This document shows, one piece after another, positions 1 through 14,400 of a DNA stretch of 64,000 nt (the first letter of the stretch is position 1; the number at the start of each line of letters is the position of its first letter). This DNA comes from Onchocerca volvulus. Lineage: Eukaryota > Nematoda > Chromadorea > Rhabditida > Onchocercidae. The notes under the pieces were generated by a model. The model was not told where the DNA came from and did not search any database. It saw only the letters and a program-made list of their open reading frames with translations. The DNA lies in NCBI GenBank assembly GCA_000499405.2, contig HG738137.1, forward strand, positions 28,207,756 through 28,271,755, in the 5' to 3' direction. The position numbers were made by a program, and so were the translations under genes.

Positions 1-1933
1 TACTTCAAGTTTCAAAATTATTAATTAGCCAAACTTAAGAGTTAATCAAGTAATAACCTAGCTATGATCATTGACTTCATATTTGTTAGCTACAAATTTT
101 GGAGTTTTTAAAATTTTACATGAATGATTTAAATTTATCACCGAAATTTGTTCTTAATTACGTGCAATTTCTCATTACTTTTTATTATTTCTCGAAATCA
201 TTTCGAATATTATCATAAATAACTATAATTATAATCGGATTTTTTCAAAAAGTTTGATTTGCATGATTCGACAAGTTTGGATAAAATCAAAAGATGCTGT
301 CTTATCTTAAATAAGCTGAGCTGTTGATAACTTCGTTAACAAATGCGCTCATTATTTAATTATTTTTATTATCAACCAGCAAATTTTTCGACAATTAATC
401 TAAATTAAAATAAGCTTAAACAAGTTATTGATGCAAAATGATAATGTCATTTTTGATAACATCTACTGATTATCATCCGATGAGGAATAAACGAGATGGA
501 AGAATATCCAAAGAAAAGTTATCCATTACCATTATATGTAGTTATAATTATTGGCAGGTAACATCGATTTATTGAATGTATGCACAACCGACAATTGATC
601 GTTATTTTGGTGCGAATCATTGAATGTAAATATTCTTCATTTTATTTTCCAAACCAATAATTATTGATTTTCCGCTAAGTGCTTTTAATTTCGTTTCAAT
701 TCCATCATTTCTTCTTCCATTTCTCATTCTTTACTCTTCATTCTTTTATTATATTATTATTAATTATTAGTATTATTATATCAATTAACTTTTACAGTTC
801 ATTTCTCTTTTGTTCATTTGAAAACATTTCTGATTGCCTGAAAACATTTCTGACATTATTAATAATTAAAAATTAATCAATGTATTCTTTTGATTCCTTA
901 AATGCTTCATAAAATTTTTCAAAATTTTATTCTTTGCAAAAAAGTACAACTAATTTATATCATCTAAATTATTAGATGATCAGGAAGAAAAAAAAAAAGA
1001 AAAAATGATCTGTAACGCGGAATGTAGTCGGGTTCAGCCAGTGTAAAATAATTTCGAAAAGATTCTTTTTGATGATTACAACATGCAAAAAATATGTAAT
1101 AAAATTCTTTTTTTTCCCTAAAAATTTTTATGATTTCATTTGCCAATGTACTAATAACGATGTTTTAGCCAGATTTTCAACCAACCAGTTGATATATAAA
1201 ATTGATTTTACCACGACAATAGTGCAATGTTTGATTTGTTCGTTTTCCGATTGTCATCTTTTCCTCTCGATTTCTCTTTGTTTATTATATCCTTTGTGAT
1301 AATTTGACTTATTTTCGAAATTTTCATCTCTTACAATGTAACATCATTTTATACTTATACTTGAATTATATGTATAAGTTCTGTGTATATACGTGAATTC
1401 GATAAATATACATGATTTCTATGCAAATATGTGGATTTCTTTTTTAATTTATTGAAAATGCTAATTGATTCATTTTAAATATGTATTATTTAGTTAATCA
1501 TTAGAATGTTTACTTATTTGTAAATTTTGAAGAAAAATAATTGTAGCATTTCAAAATTCGTAATATATTTTAAAATTTTACAAATAATCTCTGATACATT
1601 CATTAAAATGTATAATTTTGCTAAAATACAATATATTTTCTGAATATTCAACGATAAAAACTATTCGTACTTCATTGTCTAATGATCAGTAGTCTTTCCT
1701 TTTTCTCTGAAATTTTTTATTTTGAAAATAAAACAGAACAAAATAAAAAAGAAGAAAAATGCAGCAATTGTAATCGAATTATTACAAAACTTGAAAAGAA
1801 TTTATTATAAATCCTTTTTAGGTTTTATGATATTTACCTTATATAATTATATCCAAACTTGTCAAATTTTACTTGTAAATAAATCTCTTTTTCTGCTCCA
1901 ATAATACTAATACTACTGATAATAATAATAGTA

Positions 1934-1978
<45 letters not shown>

Positions 1979-4900
1979 CATGAACCATTATTATGTTTCA
2001 AAATTGAATATATGATTAATATACTTCAGCAAATAATTAAAGCGAAAGATATTTATTCGTATAAAATATTTTATTAACGAGAAGCACAATAATATTCAAA
2101 ATTTTTTTTTTTGTTGGAATTTAATTGCAAATTTGTACATTTTCAATATTCAAAACAAAAAAAAAAGAAAAATATTTATTCCTAAGTTTCTTCTTAAAAA
2201 ATTCGCAAAATACTTTTGGATTTAACTATTTTTTTCTGAAAAAAAAAAATCGCTTCAATAATGATTTAGAAATAATGGATATTGAGGTAGTTTTTTTTTA
2301 TCTTAATGATTTTTTAAAAAATATAAATTTCAAATTAAGAATTGACAAATTATAAATTTTCTAAATTGATTTTTTAACATTGATTGTACTAATAGTGAAA
2401 TATTAATATATGATTAGAAGAATGACATTTCTGAAATATGTTTGTTTTGTTTTTATTCCTCAATGTTATTTGCAAAATAACAAAAATATTTCGCAGTAAG
2501 ATTATTCATTTTTAAATTAAATTCGCAAAATTTTCACTTTAAAACAAAAACAAAAAATCTTTTGTTTTGATTTCTATTTTCCTCTTATTCTAAAGAATAG
2601 CAAAAAAAAAAAAAAAACAAAGCATATATGTGTCAGCAGCTATATTTGATATTTCAAATATTTCCTAATGAATATTCCTGATGATATAATACTATATGCT
2701 ATTGGAATCTCTAAAGAACTTCGTTTTGAATATCGATTTGCATATCGGGAAGTTCAGAAATTCTTTCAGATAATCTTCCGGAATCAATATATCATTTCTC
2801 TGTTCCTCTCATTTTTTCGTCTTTCTAACATTTTGAAATCAATCAATAAAATTATCGTTTAAATTATGCATCATTCGAGATATTATATCCTACGATGCTA
2901 ATTTTTATTTATAAATGATTAATTTTTAATTAAATTAATAAAAAAAAAAAAATTTACCGAAATATTTCGTCCAAAAACGGAATTGATTCGAATTTCTATT
3001 CATTAGTCAGTGATCAAATCAATCATCAAACAGTCAAGTCGATCGGTTAATCAAACAAATGATCCACTCGATCGATCGACCGATCGATCAATTAAGTAAT
3101 TAAGTCGATCGATTAATTAGTTGATTTCTGCGATTTAATTATAAATTGCTAGCTATCAATTCAATCATTACTCATTATTGAATAGAGATAGATGAGTCAT
3201 CCCTGTTTCCAAATTGACTTTTAGTCCTTTCGAACGACCACCATCACGCCGTCACCACGCTACGATCACGCGCTATCTCGGCTTACTATTAATCATTTCA
3301 TTTTTTCTTCATTCTTAAAGTATTACATTTTTTTTTATTTCCAATTAAATTTCAAATTTCCTAATTTAGATTTGGATTCCTTTTTTTGTCGGGAAAAAGA
3401 AAATCCAAATTTAAGTTTTTCGATAAAAAAGAATCGAATTCCCCATATTCAAATGTAAATATTTATGCTATATTCGTTGATTAAATCTAAATAGTCGTTT
3501 TTTATTCCACGATGTCTCCTTTCATTTGAGCAATTCTTCGATTTAGCTATGAGTCATCGAAGATGTCTTTGTTTGAAATTTCAAATGGCCAAAATTTGAA
3601 ATGAATGAATCGTCGATAATCGCTTAGGCTTAGTGATCAGATAAGAATCAAATGAAGCAATTCTTGATTGATGGCAATATTACAGGAAGATTGAGATGAT
3701 TCAATATGTTAAGCTCATTAAACGTGTTTAACGTGTAATTTACGTAAGACACGTTTTTTATGTTTAACACGAAATTTTTGCATTACCCATAAACAAATTA
3801 AAAAGCATGCAGTTGCAACGAACAAAAGTGTCAAAGGCATGCTGCGTGATTAATAACGGTAAACTTTGGAAAGATTCAAATTAACAAAAAATAATATATG
3901 AAATATTTTTACTCCTATTTTTTATGCCAATCAATAAAATATTCATTATTATTATTATTTTAATTAATATTAATGAATTAGAAATCATTTTGAAATAATA
4001 AATGATCAAATTTGCTTCCATTTCTATCTCTCCTCTTTCTCCTCCCACTTAAATCTTGAAATTTCAATTTGAATAAAATTTGTCGCTATTTATTTGCCTT
4101 TCATTGGGTTGAATTTACTGGCAAAACTTGTTTAATGTATCGCCTTCTCTCTTCTTTCAAATATCATTTTTTTTTTTCTTTTTTTAAAAATCTAATTTGA
4201 AAATATCTCTCCGATATATGGATCAATAAATCTCGGGATGACAAATTGCATCTCATTAATGAATAATAGATCAGGTTTTATTTTTGCTTTATTTTATTTT
4301 TTTTCCTTTTCGAATCAGACAAATTTCAAATTAAATGAAAATTAAGTAATTTAAGGCAAGAAGATATTTCCTTGTATGAAACAGTTGTTGTTGAAATAAA
4401 TATTATAAGAAATGTTTTAGTATGGGATTTATTTTAGATATTTAATTTTATCTTTACTTTGTTTTTTTAAATATTTCCCGAATTATTGGAACTTTCAGTA
4501 TATACTCAATTTTCCTGATATTTTAATCCTGCATTCAAAATATATTAATTTGAATTTTATCTGATATTTCAATATGATCTTTATCATTGAAACTGAAATC
4601 GAATATTATCATTTCGCTTTGAATGTCTTTTTATAAGTGACAATTATGCACTTAAAAATATTTGTTTGTTGTTGAGTTTTTTTTAATTGGAAAAATTTTT
4701 TAAAAAAATCCAAAACAATTTAAATTTTATTAAAATCGATTAAAATTTTGCAAAATCATATACCATCATCAATAGATTCAAATCAACTCTTTTGGCAAAG
4801 TGTCATAAAGAAACATCATACGTCACTGCCATCATCGATTGAGGTCATCGTTGATCTTTTCCGAGCACTTGATTGTTCACATCAAAATAGTGAAATAGAC

Positions 4901-5354
4901 TGGTGAAAATGGGAAGCAAATCGAAGAAATAAGTCGACTATAGGTCACTTCTTGATTATGCGGGGTCAAAAGGTTATTTGTTGTATAGATTTTTCCCGCA
5001 GATTAACTATGTACCATATTTGCAAAGCTTTGCTTATCGCTAGTTCCGATCTTTATTTCCTTATGATAGCAAATTATTTGGGCAAGCTTTGTAACAGATG
5101 CCATTATAATTAATTAGCTAAAACCATATGGTCAGAATTATCCGAAATTTCTGAAAATGAAATACTTGATAAGGAATTATTTTAATATATTGAACTTATA
5201 ATAATTTAACGGAGCAATTATCGGCAGAAACAATACACCGAAATGATCGGATAATCATTTTTATCACTCGTATCTTCCGGATATCTATAATATAGCATTA
5301 GATCTGTATTTTCAACGAAGAGAAATTTCCAAAATTCCACTTTTGTACTTTTTT
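1..5354. other. AT-rich intergenic region, upstream of the myosin gene
   Basis: I see no convincing gene here. The open frames are short, low-complexity and lack recognisable domains. Contents: a TAA/ATT microsatellite at about 1,915-1,978; a GATC/CGAT-rich, locally palindromic stretch at 3,010-3,125; a short GC-richer island at 3,225-3,290 that could mark a promoter; homopolymer runs throughout. One exon-like ATG reading frame ending in a GT donor at 496-557 is listed as a finding only. Confidence 0.6.
1915..1978. repeat. (TAA)n/(ATT)n trinucleotide microsatellite
   Basis: A TAATAA stretch passes directly into about fifteen ATT repeats. The two halves are complementary, so the tract can fold on itself. 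Simple repeat in intergenic DNA; no function is implied. Confidence 0.85.
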
Positions 5355-5366
5355 TCGTCTTTTCAG
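5345..5366 (+). promoter_or_regulatory. Possible trans-splice acceptor upstream of the myosin start
   Basis: A pyrimidine-rich tract ending TTTTCAG lies 62 bases before the proposed myosin ATG. In nematodes this is the form of both cis-intron and spliced-leader acceptors. No upstream exon was recognised, so a spliced-leader site is plausible. The leader downstream of it contains two other ATGs (5,374 and 5,398), both closed by a TAA just before the proposed start; this weakens the assignment. Confidence 0.35.
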
Positions 5367-5428
5367 TAAGTTTATGTCGAAGTTAGTTTTCTATTCAATG
5401 AAGTAAATTTTGATCAACAAACGATATA

Positions 5429-8400
5429 ATGGTAAGCTTAAATTTTCGGAATTGCTGAAACATTTCCCATTCTATTTAATTATAGAAGAATGGGTTTTTT
5501 CCTTTCCAAATAAGAAAAAAAAGATAATTTTAATATTTTCTATTAACAGAAATTTCCAAAAAAATCACTGAATTGTTTTATTATTATTTCTTTTTTTTTC
5601 TTTGATGCAATTAGGAATTTAATTTTAATTTCGCCTTTTTTTTTTCTTTTTCCAAAAAATGGAAATCGTAAATAAATTTTTTGATTGTAGCATTTTTATT
5701 TTATTTCATCTTTGAACTATATAGTCATTACTAATATCCTCAAACTATGTTATACTTGACGTATGACATGGAAAATTTTCCAGATTTAATAAGATATTAT
5801 AATATTCATTGACGTTTCTATTTCACGTACTTTTCACGTTTTTTTTTTTAGGCATTTCATTGGCAGTCAAAAGTGAACATTCAACATGTTGGTGTAGATG
5901 ATATGGTATTACTCGCTAAACTTAACGAACAAGCAATCGTCGATAATCTACGGAAGCGTTTTATGGCTAATTCTATTTTTGTAAGTGATATGATAGCAAT
6001 ATAGTAGTAAGTGATATGATATGATATGATATAATATATGGTAACAATGATATCGTTTCATGTGTACGATTTTTTTTTTTGATCATTGATTAATATATTA
6101 TTAATTATTGTAATTATGATTATAATTAATAATTATTATAATTATGGTTAAATTAATGTGATGTTAATTATGTGTAAGCTTATTTTCTATGAAAAGAAAA
6201 TGTTGCGTAATTTTTTTAAAACATATAAATTAATTTTACAATACTTTCTAATTTGTTACGTTTTTTTCAGTTTAATGCCATTTGGGAATCTTTCATACCT
6301 CAAGATATCCTAAAATTTTGAATAGAAAATTTGAATTATATGTATTAGCAGTAATATTTAATGCACTTTTTTCTTTATTAAAAATTTCAGACATATATTG
6401 GACCGGTACTTATAGTAGTTAATCCATTCAAAGAAATGCCATATTTCACGAACAAAGAAATCGAATTGTACCAAGGAGCAGCACAATATGAAAATTCACC
6501 ACATATTTATGCTCTTGCTGATAATATGTTTAGGTAAAAATTTCAAGATTCAATTTTAAATTTAACAAATTTAAAATTGAATTTTTCTTTTTCCTTTTCT
6601 TTCTTTTTTTTTTTTTTACAATGCATTTATAACAAAATTTTTTTTTTTTGCTTTTAAATCGATTCCAGTTTTTTCAAATTCTATTTAGTCTATCAAACGT
6701 TCTTCCCATTATTGTAAACTGATGAGATTTATTGTAAAATTGAAACTTAGTAATGTAAATTATCATTTGTTTTCCATCAGGTAATAGTAATTGCTACGTG
6801 AATAATCATTTATTATAATTTATCATATATGATCAGTCATGATAATATTCTTATAATTTGATAACGATTGATGACCCAAGAATTGGATTTCGATATTCCA
6901 ATGATTTATTTCAGGAATATGATAATTGATAATGAAAGCCAATGCGTTATAATAAGCGGTGAAAGTGGGGCTGGAAAAACGGTTGAAGCTAAATATATTA
7001 TGGGATATATTGCCCGAATATCCGGTGGTGGTCAACGACTTCAGGTTTTGAAATTTCGACTTTTTTTGTTTGCATCCTCAACTTTTTGGAAATTTTTGAG
7101 CTTCAAATAATTAGTTTTATTAATATTAACCTTAAATGTTTATTTGATTTAATTTGTATTTCCTGTTAACTTGTACTTCTTTTCATTCATAAGTTGTTTA
7201 TTTTGTAATTCATTGGTTATTGTGGATGCAATAACAAAACTAGAAATGTTGATCGATTTAAAAAAAAGAATTGGTCTCGAATCTAGAGAGGACAAAAATA
7301 AATGAATTCATGGGAAGTGCTTCCTAAATCTCTGAATCTAAAAACAAAATGAAAAAAAAATAAAAATTAGGAAAATAATTTTTTTATCAAATTATAAAAT
7401 GAAGAAATGGAATATCTTCCAGAGTTCTATAGTAAGGCAGTAGAATTTTTTTCTGATTTATAAAAAAATAAGAATAAATCTTTTTCTATTTTTAGTTTGA
7501 TAATTGTAAAGTTTCTATTTAGTGGATTTTTTTTTTTTTTTTTTTAATTTTAGCATGTTAAAGATGTCATTTTGCAATCAAATCCATTGCTAGAATCGTT
7601 CGGTAATAGCGCCACTGTTCGAAATTGGAATTCTAGTCGTTTTGGTAAATATGTTGAAATTGTATTCAGTCGAGGAGGTGAACCAATTGGCGGAAAGGTA
7701 AGTCTACCTTTTTCTATTCATTCTTTTGTCCTATTTGTGAAATATATATTTTGAACTAATAAATTTATTGGAATGTTCATTACACATGCTTCAAAATATT
7801 ACGAATATAATCTTAGTATTATTGAAGCAAATGGTTTTACAAATTCAACTTATCCATTGCAAATATCTCTATGTTTGGCTATCTTCCTTCTGTCCTATTT
7901 CTCCACCTGTAGTGATAATATAATTTATAACTGTTGATAATATAACTTATAGGTGTCCAATTTTTTACTCGAGAAATCTCGAGTAGTACATCAGAATCCA
8001 GGAGAGCGTAATTTTCATATATTTTATCAATTATGCGCTGGAGCAGATGAGAATTTGAAAAGTAATTTTTTTTCTAACTTTTCAAATAAGTATTTCTTTT
8101 TTTCAAAACAATTTTTAAATCGACATCATTTTACTTTTAGCAATAAATGTTATGGGATGAAATTAAATAAGAAAAAAAAAATCAGAAAAAAAATGCTCGA
8201 TTTTATTCGTAAAAACGGATAAAATATTGATTTTAACAATTATCTATCACATAAAAAATAAAAATATAAGAAAATTGAATAGGCAATCTTGGTATCACGA
8301 CATTGGACTACTATAATTATTTGAATCATAGTGGTTGTTATACAGTTGACGGAACCGATGATGCTAAAGAATTTAGACAAATACTCGTAAGTGATGGAAT

Positions 8401-11400
8401 ATTTGATAAATACAAAAATTTAGGGATTATTGTAATTATATAAAAATAAAGAATTGGCTTTTCATTGAAAAATTGTTGTAGAAGCAATGAGATTTTTTTA
8501 AAATTAAACAGAAAAAATTCTAATGTAAATTATATTCATACAAATATATATTACTTCATCTCTTCACTTACTAAATAAGTAATACATTACACGCAAATAT
8601 GCAATTCTTCCCTTTGAAAAATATTCAAAAATAATTGATAATTATTTAAATGTGTACTTTCTCAACTAGCTGGACATTATTTTGTTTATAAATAAACATG
8701 TCATTTATTGGAAAAATTAATGCCTTTTAATCGTGTCTTCATTTTTAAATCCAATTATATTTTTATATCTTAGATGGAATAAATATATACTTATTGATTT
8801 GTTTGAATTTTCTTTTATCTTTCTTAAGCATGCAATGGATGTTATTGGTATTGATGGAACTAAACAAATGGAAATTTTACAACTTGTTGCTGCCATTATG
8901 CATATTGGTAATATTACATTTGCTGAAAGTAATAATTTTGCAGCAATCGCCGATGAACGTTGTAAGTTTGTTGTATAAATCTTACAAAATAAAAGTGAAA
9001 TTTTCAATGATTACCCAATTATTTGATTTTATTTAATTTTTTATTTTCAATTTTTTTTTTTTTTTTTTTTTTTTTTGCCAAATTCAGTTGAAAATATTTT
9101 TGACTTGAATTGTGGCATTATATTGTTGGAACTTAGAGTTTTTTTTTTTTTTTTTGAATGATGTATACAGGAGATATTTTTCATCATACAGTCACACTAC
9201 TAGCAATTAGTACATTAGCTGCTTCATAATAAATTAATAAAAGATTAATAAATGAAGAAATTATTGGAATCATTTCATGTACTTTCCTTATAAATTTTTA
9301 ATTTATAATGGTATTTCAGTTCTAGAATTCCCAGCTTATTTGCTCGGTTTGAAACCATCAGCAATACGTGAAAAATTGACAAGTCGGCAAATGGAAAGTA
9401 AATGGGGTAAACAAACGGAGCAAATTAATGTAGCACTAAATGTTGAACAAGCAGAATTTACGCGTGATGCATGGGCAAAAGATCTTTACACTCGTCTGTT
9501 TGAATTTTTAAGTAAGAAATTTTCTTGGAAAGAATTTTTATGAAAGTGATGAAAAGTACTAATTGGTAATTTTTAAAATTTTACAAAAATTTTTTAAAAA
9601 AAAGTAAAAATTTCATATTGTATTTAGAGTATTTATCACTCTTTCATTGCAGTTGCATCCGTTAATCAAGGAATGAAGATCACTTCACGATCATCTGGAA
9701 CACCATTATCAGTTGGTATCCTTGATATTTATGGATTTGAAATATTCGATAATAATGGCTTCGAACAATTTTGGTAAGTTAATAGTTAATGTAATAAAAC
9801 TGGTTTAGACGAAAAAGCAATAAATAATACAATATTCGGCTATTGTATTTTCTCAAATGATCGTTACATTAGATGGCCGGGCAATTCTAATGCCTTAATA
9901 CTCGGAAAGTTCAATTATTAAAATAATAATAATAGTTTCGGTTAAAAAATTTTCAGTTTTCGAAATTTTTCTATTTAAAAAATGAAATTTTGTAAATTTT
10001 GCTGTCTGTTCTTGTCTCTCGTTTAATTGCTATTTTTGTTTATATAATAATATGATTTTCTTTCTATCATTTGTTTGTGATTAAAGTGACAGAAAATATT
10101 GTTGGAATATTATCAAATGATAAACAAATGATAATTTAATACTCAATTCACTTCATCATTCTCATTACTTAAATGGATTCAAAGCAATATTGTGAAGTTA
10201 AAATTGCGAAATATTTCGAAATTATCAAGTATCAATATACGTTTTTTGAAATTTAGAAAAAAAATGAAACAGAAAAAAATCATCAAACCAATTAAATCAG
10301 ATGAATAGTTTAGCGAATACTGTTAAAATAAAGGGAAGGTTTGCCGATTCAATTCACCTGTTTCAGCATTAATTTGTCTTTAAAAAAATTTTCCTTCCTA
10401 TTAATTTCTCTATTTATCGCAAATGAAAATGAAAAAGATTTTTATTTTAGCATAAATTTTGTAAACGAAAAGTTGCAACAAATATTTATTGAATTAACAT
10501 TGAAAGCGGAACAGGAAGAATATATTAGCGAAGGGATTAAATGGACACCAATTGATTATTTCAATAACAAAATTGTTTGTAACTTGTTCGAGGCTCGAAA
10601 ACCACCAGGTATTTTGTTGAATTGTGTTTTTAAAAGTTAATTGCATTTTTACAGAAAATTACTGAATGAAGTAATTTGAATTAAAAATTGCATTAACAAA
10701 AATATTTTTCAAATATGAAAAAAAAATATTAGTAAAAACATAATGATATTATTGTAGATATTGTCGGGAAAGTAAAATTTGAGGAAGGATTATAATTTGG
10801 CAGAGGTAATTTTGTTATGTAATGAAGTTCTTCATATGATGAGCTTTATTTGTCACAACTAACGGTACATAATAAATTGATTAATATCGATTATAAAATC
10901 GATAATTTAAATTTCTTTAAATAGGAAGGAAGTTATCTGTGGGTTTTAGCTAGTTTGAACTTCCCTTTGGGAAATTATTTGCTGGTATATGTAGTTTTAA
11001 CATTTCTTTGGGAAGTTGTTTGCCAGTTATAAGTAATTTTAATTCTTCTTCAGACAGTTTTTTTGTTTTTTTTTTTGGGAGTTAGAGATTTGGAAAGAAA
11101 CGCTCCTGGAATACCGAGAGGAGTGAATGCTATGACTGATTAGAGCAGTTGATTGATGAATAAATTCTCTCTGATAAAAACTCTTTTTATAGTGAAATTG
11201 TCACTCCATGTCACCATAGCAACACACAATTTACAATATTTTAATTATAGCGTAAAAGTCAAAAAAATAAATAATAAATAAATAAAAATGTTGCATATAT
11301 GAAGATATTTCCACAATAAAAATAAATATTTTGGTTTTTCCGACGGATATCATGGTATGTTAGATACAAAAGCGTAAATTATCTTTATTCAATTTTATAA

Positions 11401-14400
11401 CAAATTTGTGATATTACCGCTTTTTCTTTTTTTTTTCTTTTTGTTAATCTATGAATACTTATATACCACTGTGCTGCAATACATATATACCAATGTATAA
11501 ATATTTATATGGTATTGGGTTTTTAATTCTTTCTTTCAGGAATAATGTGTATTTTGGATGATATATGCTCACAAATCCATGCTCAAAATGAAGGTGCCGA
11601 TGGTCAATTTCTGGTTGAATTAAATAAATATATGTCGCAAAATGAACATTATCAAAGTGGAGCACAATGTTTCATTATCAAACATTATGCTGGAGCTGTT
11701 TGTTTTTATTATTTTCTTCCGAATTTGTATTCTAATTTAAATTTTAATTTTTCGAAAAATTTTCTTGTTGAAACAATTTCAAGCAATTGAAGCAATATCG
11801 CAGTATTTTATTATTTGGGTTCAATTTAGTTAGGAGGATTTTGGGCTGGTTTGAATTATTTATTTAATTGGATAAAAAAGACGATTTCATATTAGATTTA
11901 TTTTGAAACTTCATATCTATATATTTTAACTACAATAAAAATCCTCTGTAATAAAAATGTTTATAAATAATAAATGTTCATAATTTGAAATGATTAGTGC
12001 AAATTTTCAGGTTTCATACAATGTTGACGGGTTTTGTGAAAAAAATCGTGATACACTTTATAAAGATCTTATTGCATTGATGCAACAAAGTAATCGGTTA
12101 GATCTTTCTTTTTTTCCGTTTTGCTTTAAATTTTAATTTAAGTTATCATTGATATCATCGGAAATATTCATTGAATCGAAATGTGAAACGATAAATTTCA
12201 TTGTACTAGATTTTACTTCAAAACTTGTTATGTTTATTTAAAAAAAAAAAAACAAATAAACGAACAATTTTACCAACTTAAAGGCAGTTTTTCAAGCAGC
12301 TTTTTCCGGAAATAATATCTACTAATGGCAAGAAGCCGACAAGTTTTTCATCTAAAATTCGAGTAAGTTTATTATTCATATTCATCTTATTTACTCTTGT
12401 TTATGTCTATAAGTCAATAGCATAAAAAAGTAAAAAGAAGAAGGAGAAATAGAAAAGCATTAGCTCATATGAAATTGATTGATGTAGTATGTAAATGATG
12501 AATATTAGAATGAAATAAATTCATAAAATTAAGTTAAATATAATTATTAAATTCAACTCAGCTTCTATTTCAAGTTAGATTCTCCTTTCCTTTTTTTTTT
12601 TTTTTTTTTTTTGTTTTTGCTCCAACGAAATAAAAATATATTACAGAATCAAGCAAATGATCTTGTTGATTCGCTTAGCAAATGTGCTCCTCATTATGTA
12701 CGTTGTATTAAGCCAAATGATACTAAGCGTTCATTGGAATGGGATGAGAAACGGTTAATTCTATTTCATTTCATTTTTGAATTATTTAATTTGTTGAAAA
12801 AAATGATATTCCGATGCAATAATCAATGTCATGTAGGATCAGACTAAAAGAATTAAGATAAAGCCTATGAAAAAATAAAACAAAAGAAAGCTTTTGGAAA
12901 ATTTTATGAAAAAAAGAAAAACCATTATTCTTTTTGTGAAATGAACAAAAAGTTTAGAATGATTTAAAAGTTAAAAAATGAATGAAAACTTGAGTTATTT
13001 TTTTCTTTTTTTTTTTCAGGGTACTGCATCAAGTGGAATATTTAGGTTTAAAAGAAAATATTCGAGTTCGACGTGCTGGTTTTGCCTATCGTCGCCTTTT
13101 CGACAAATTTCTTTATCGTTATGCTATTCTAAGCCCACGAACATGGCCCAATTATCATGGTGATCCTCGTAAAGGAGTTGAGGTTTGAATTTATATTTAA
13201 TTGCCATATTTATTGTTTATTGATAAGCGTGAATTCGAGAAATTTCAAGCTTTTCTTTGTCAATTGTTATTAAATGTTCTCCTTTATCTTTCCATTTCAA
13301 TTGCACTTCGGAAAATTTACTTTAAAATAATGATCGTAAATTTTGTAAAGAAAGATTCGAATTCTTTAATTGGTTTTTTTGATTTGATTAACTTAATTTT
13401 AATTGTATCCGTGAATTAGCAAATTAAATTTAATTTACTGGTCAGTAACATGCGATTATTAGTGAAGAACAATGTGATTTATTATGTTAACTTTCATTGT
13501 TCGATTTTATTATGTTATCCTTTGATGCAAGGAAAATTTCTCGCACTATTACCTTTTTTCAACAATAGCAAATTCTTTTCTATAGCAATGATTACGACTT
13601 TAAAAATTGCGACGAAAATCCATTTTAGATCATTTGTCAAACGGTAAACATGGATCGTGATCAGTATCAGATGGGTAGAACAAAAATTTTTATCAAGAAT
13701 CCGGAATCGGTTCGTTGTTATTTTACAATATATTTATTTATTTGTCTGCATTTCATTATATATATAGATATCACAATTTATTTATTGGGTTTGTTAATTA
13801 CCTTCATGCATTTTTTTTTTTTTTTAAAAACTCACACTTGAATTATAATTTCATATTTTATGTTTTTAGAGTCTTATCTATCCTAACGTTATAGCTTTTC
13901 CTTTTGGAAGAAATGCGCGAAAGAAAGTATGATAGTTACGCACGTGTAATTCAAAAAGCATTCAAGAAATTTACAGCCCGAAAACGACATGCCAAATTGA
14001 AAGTAGCTTTTTTTTTTTTTTGCATAACATTGCTCTTTACTATTCCTACAGTGACGTAATTGGGAAAATATTTGTGATTGAATTATTAGAAATAAAAATA
14101 GTAATTCTACTGCAAAAGTCAATGAAAGAAAAGATAAAATATCTTTGCCAAGTTCTTTAAGTTTTGATTCAATAGAAGATTAATATAGTTTCGAATTTTC
14201 GGATCTGAATATTTGATAGTTTTTCATAATCTCAATATGACTAATGAAAATGATATCGGAAATATATTATTGTTATTTTGGTCTTAAATTATTATTTGAA
14301 GTATATAATTTCGAATTTTAATCCCAAATATTCGGCAGACCTGTATGTGTTAAAGTAGGATTATGCACAATTATTTCTAATACCATCGTGTTTTATTTGT

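Noticed and set aside
679..2862. Several 60-76-codon frames in the first 3 kb
   Set aside because: Low-complexity Phe/Ile/Lys-rich translations of AT-rich DNA with no domain, partner exon or conservation.
4909..4932. ATG opening MGSKSKK, recalling the MGSK start of vertebrate myosin-1E
   Set aside because: The frame meets TAA after seven codons and no in-phase GT donor precedes it, so it cannot splice to the phase-0 exon at 5,852.
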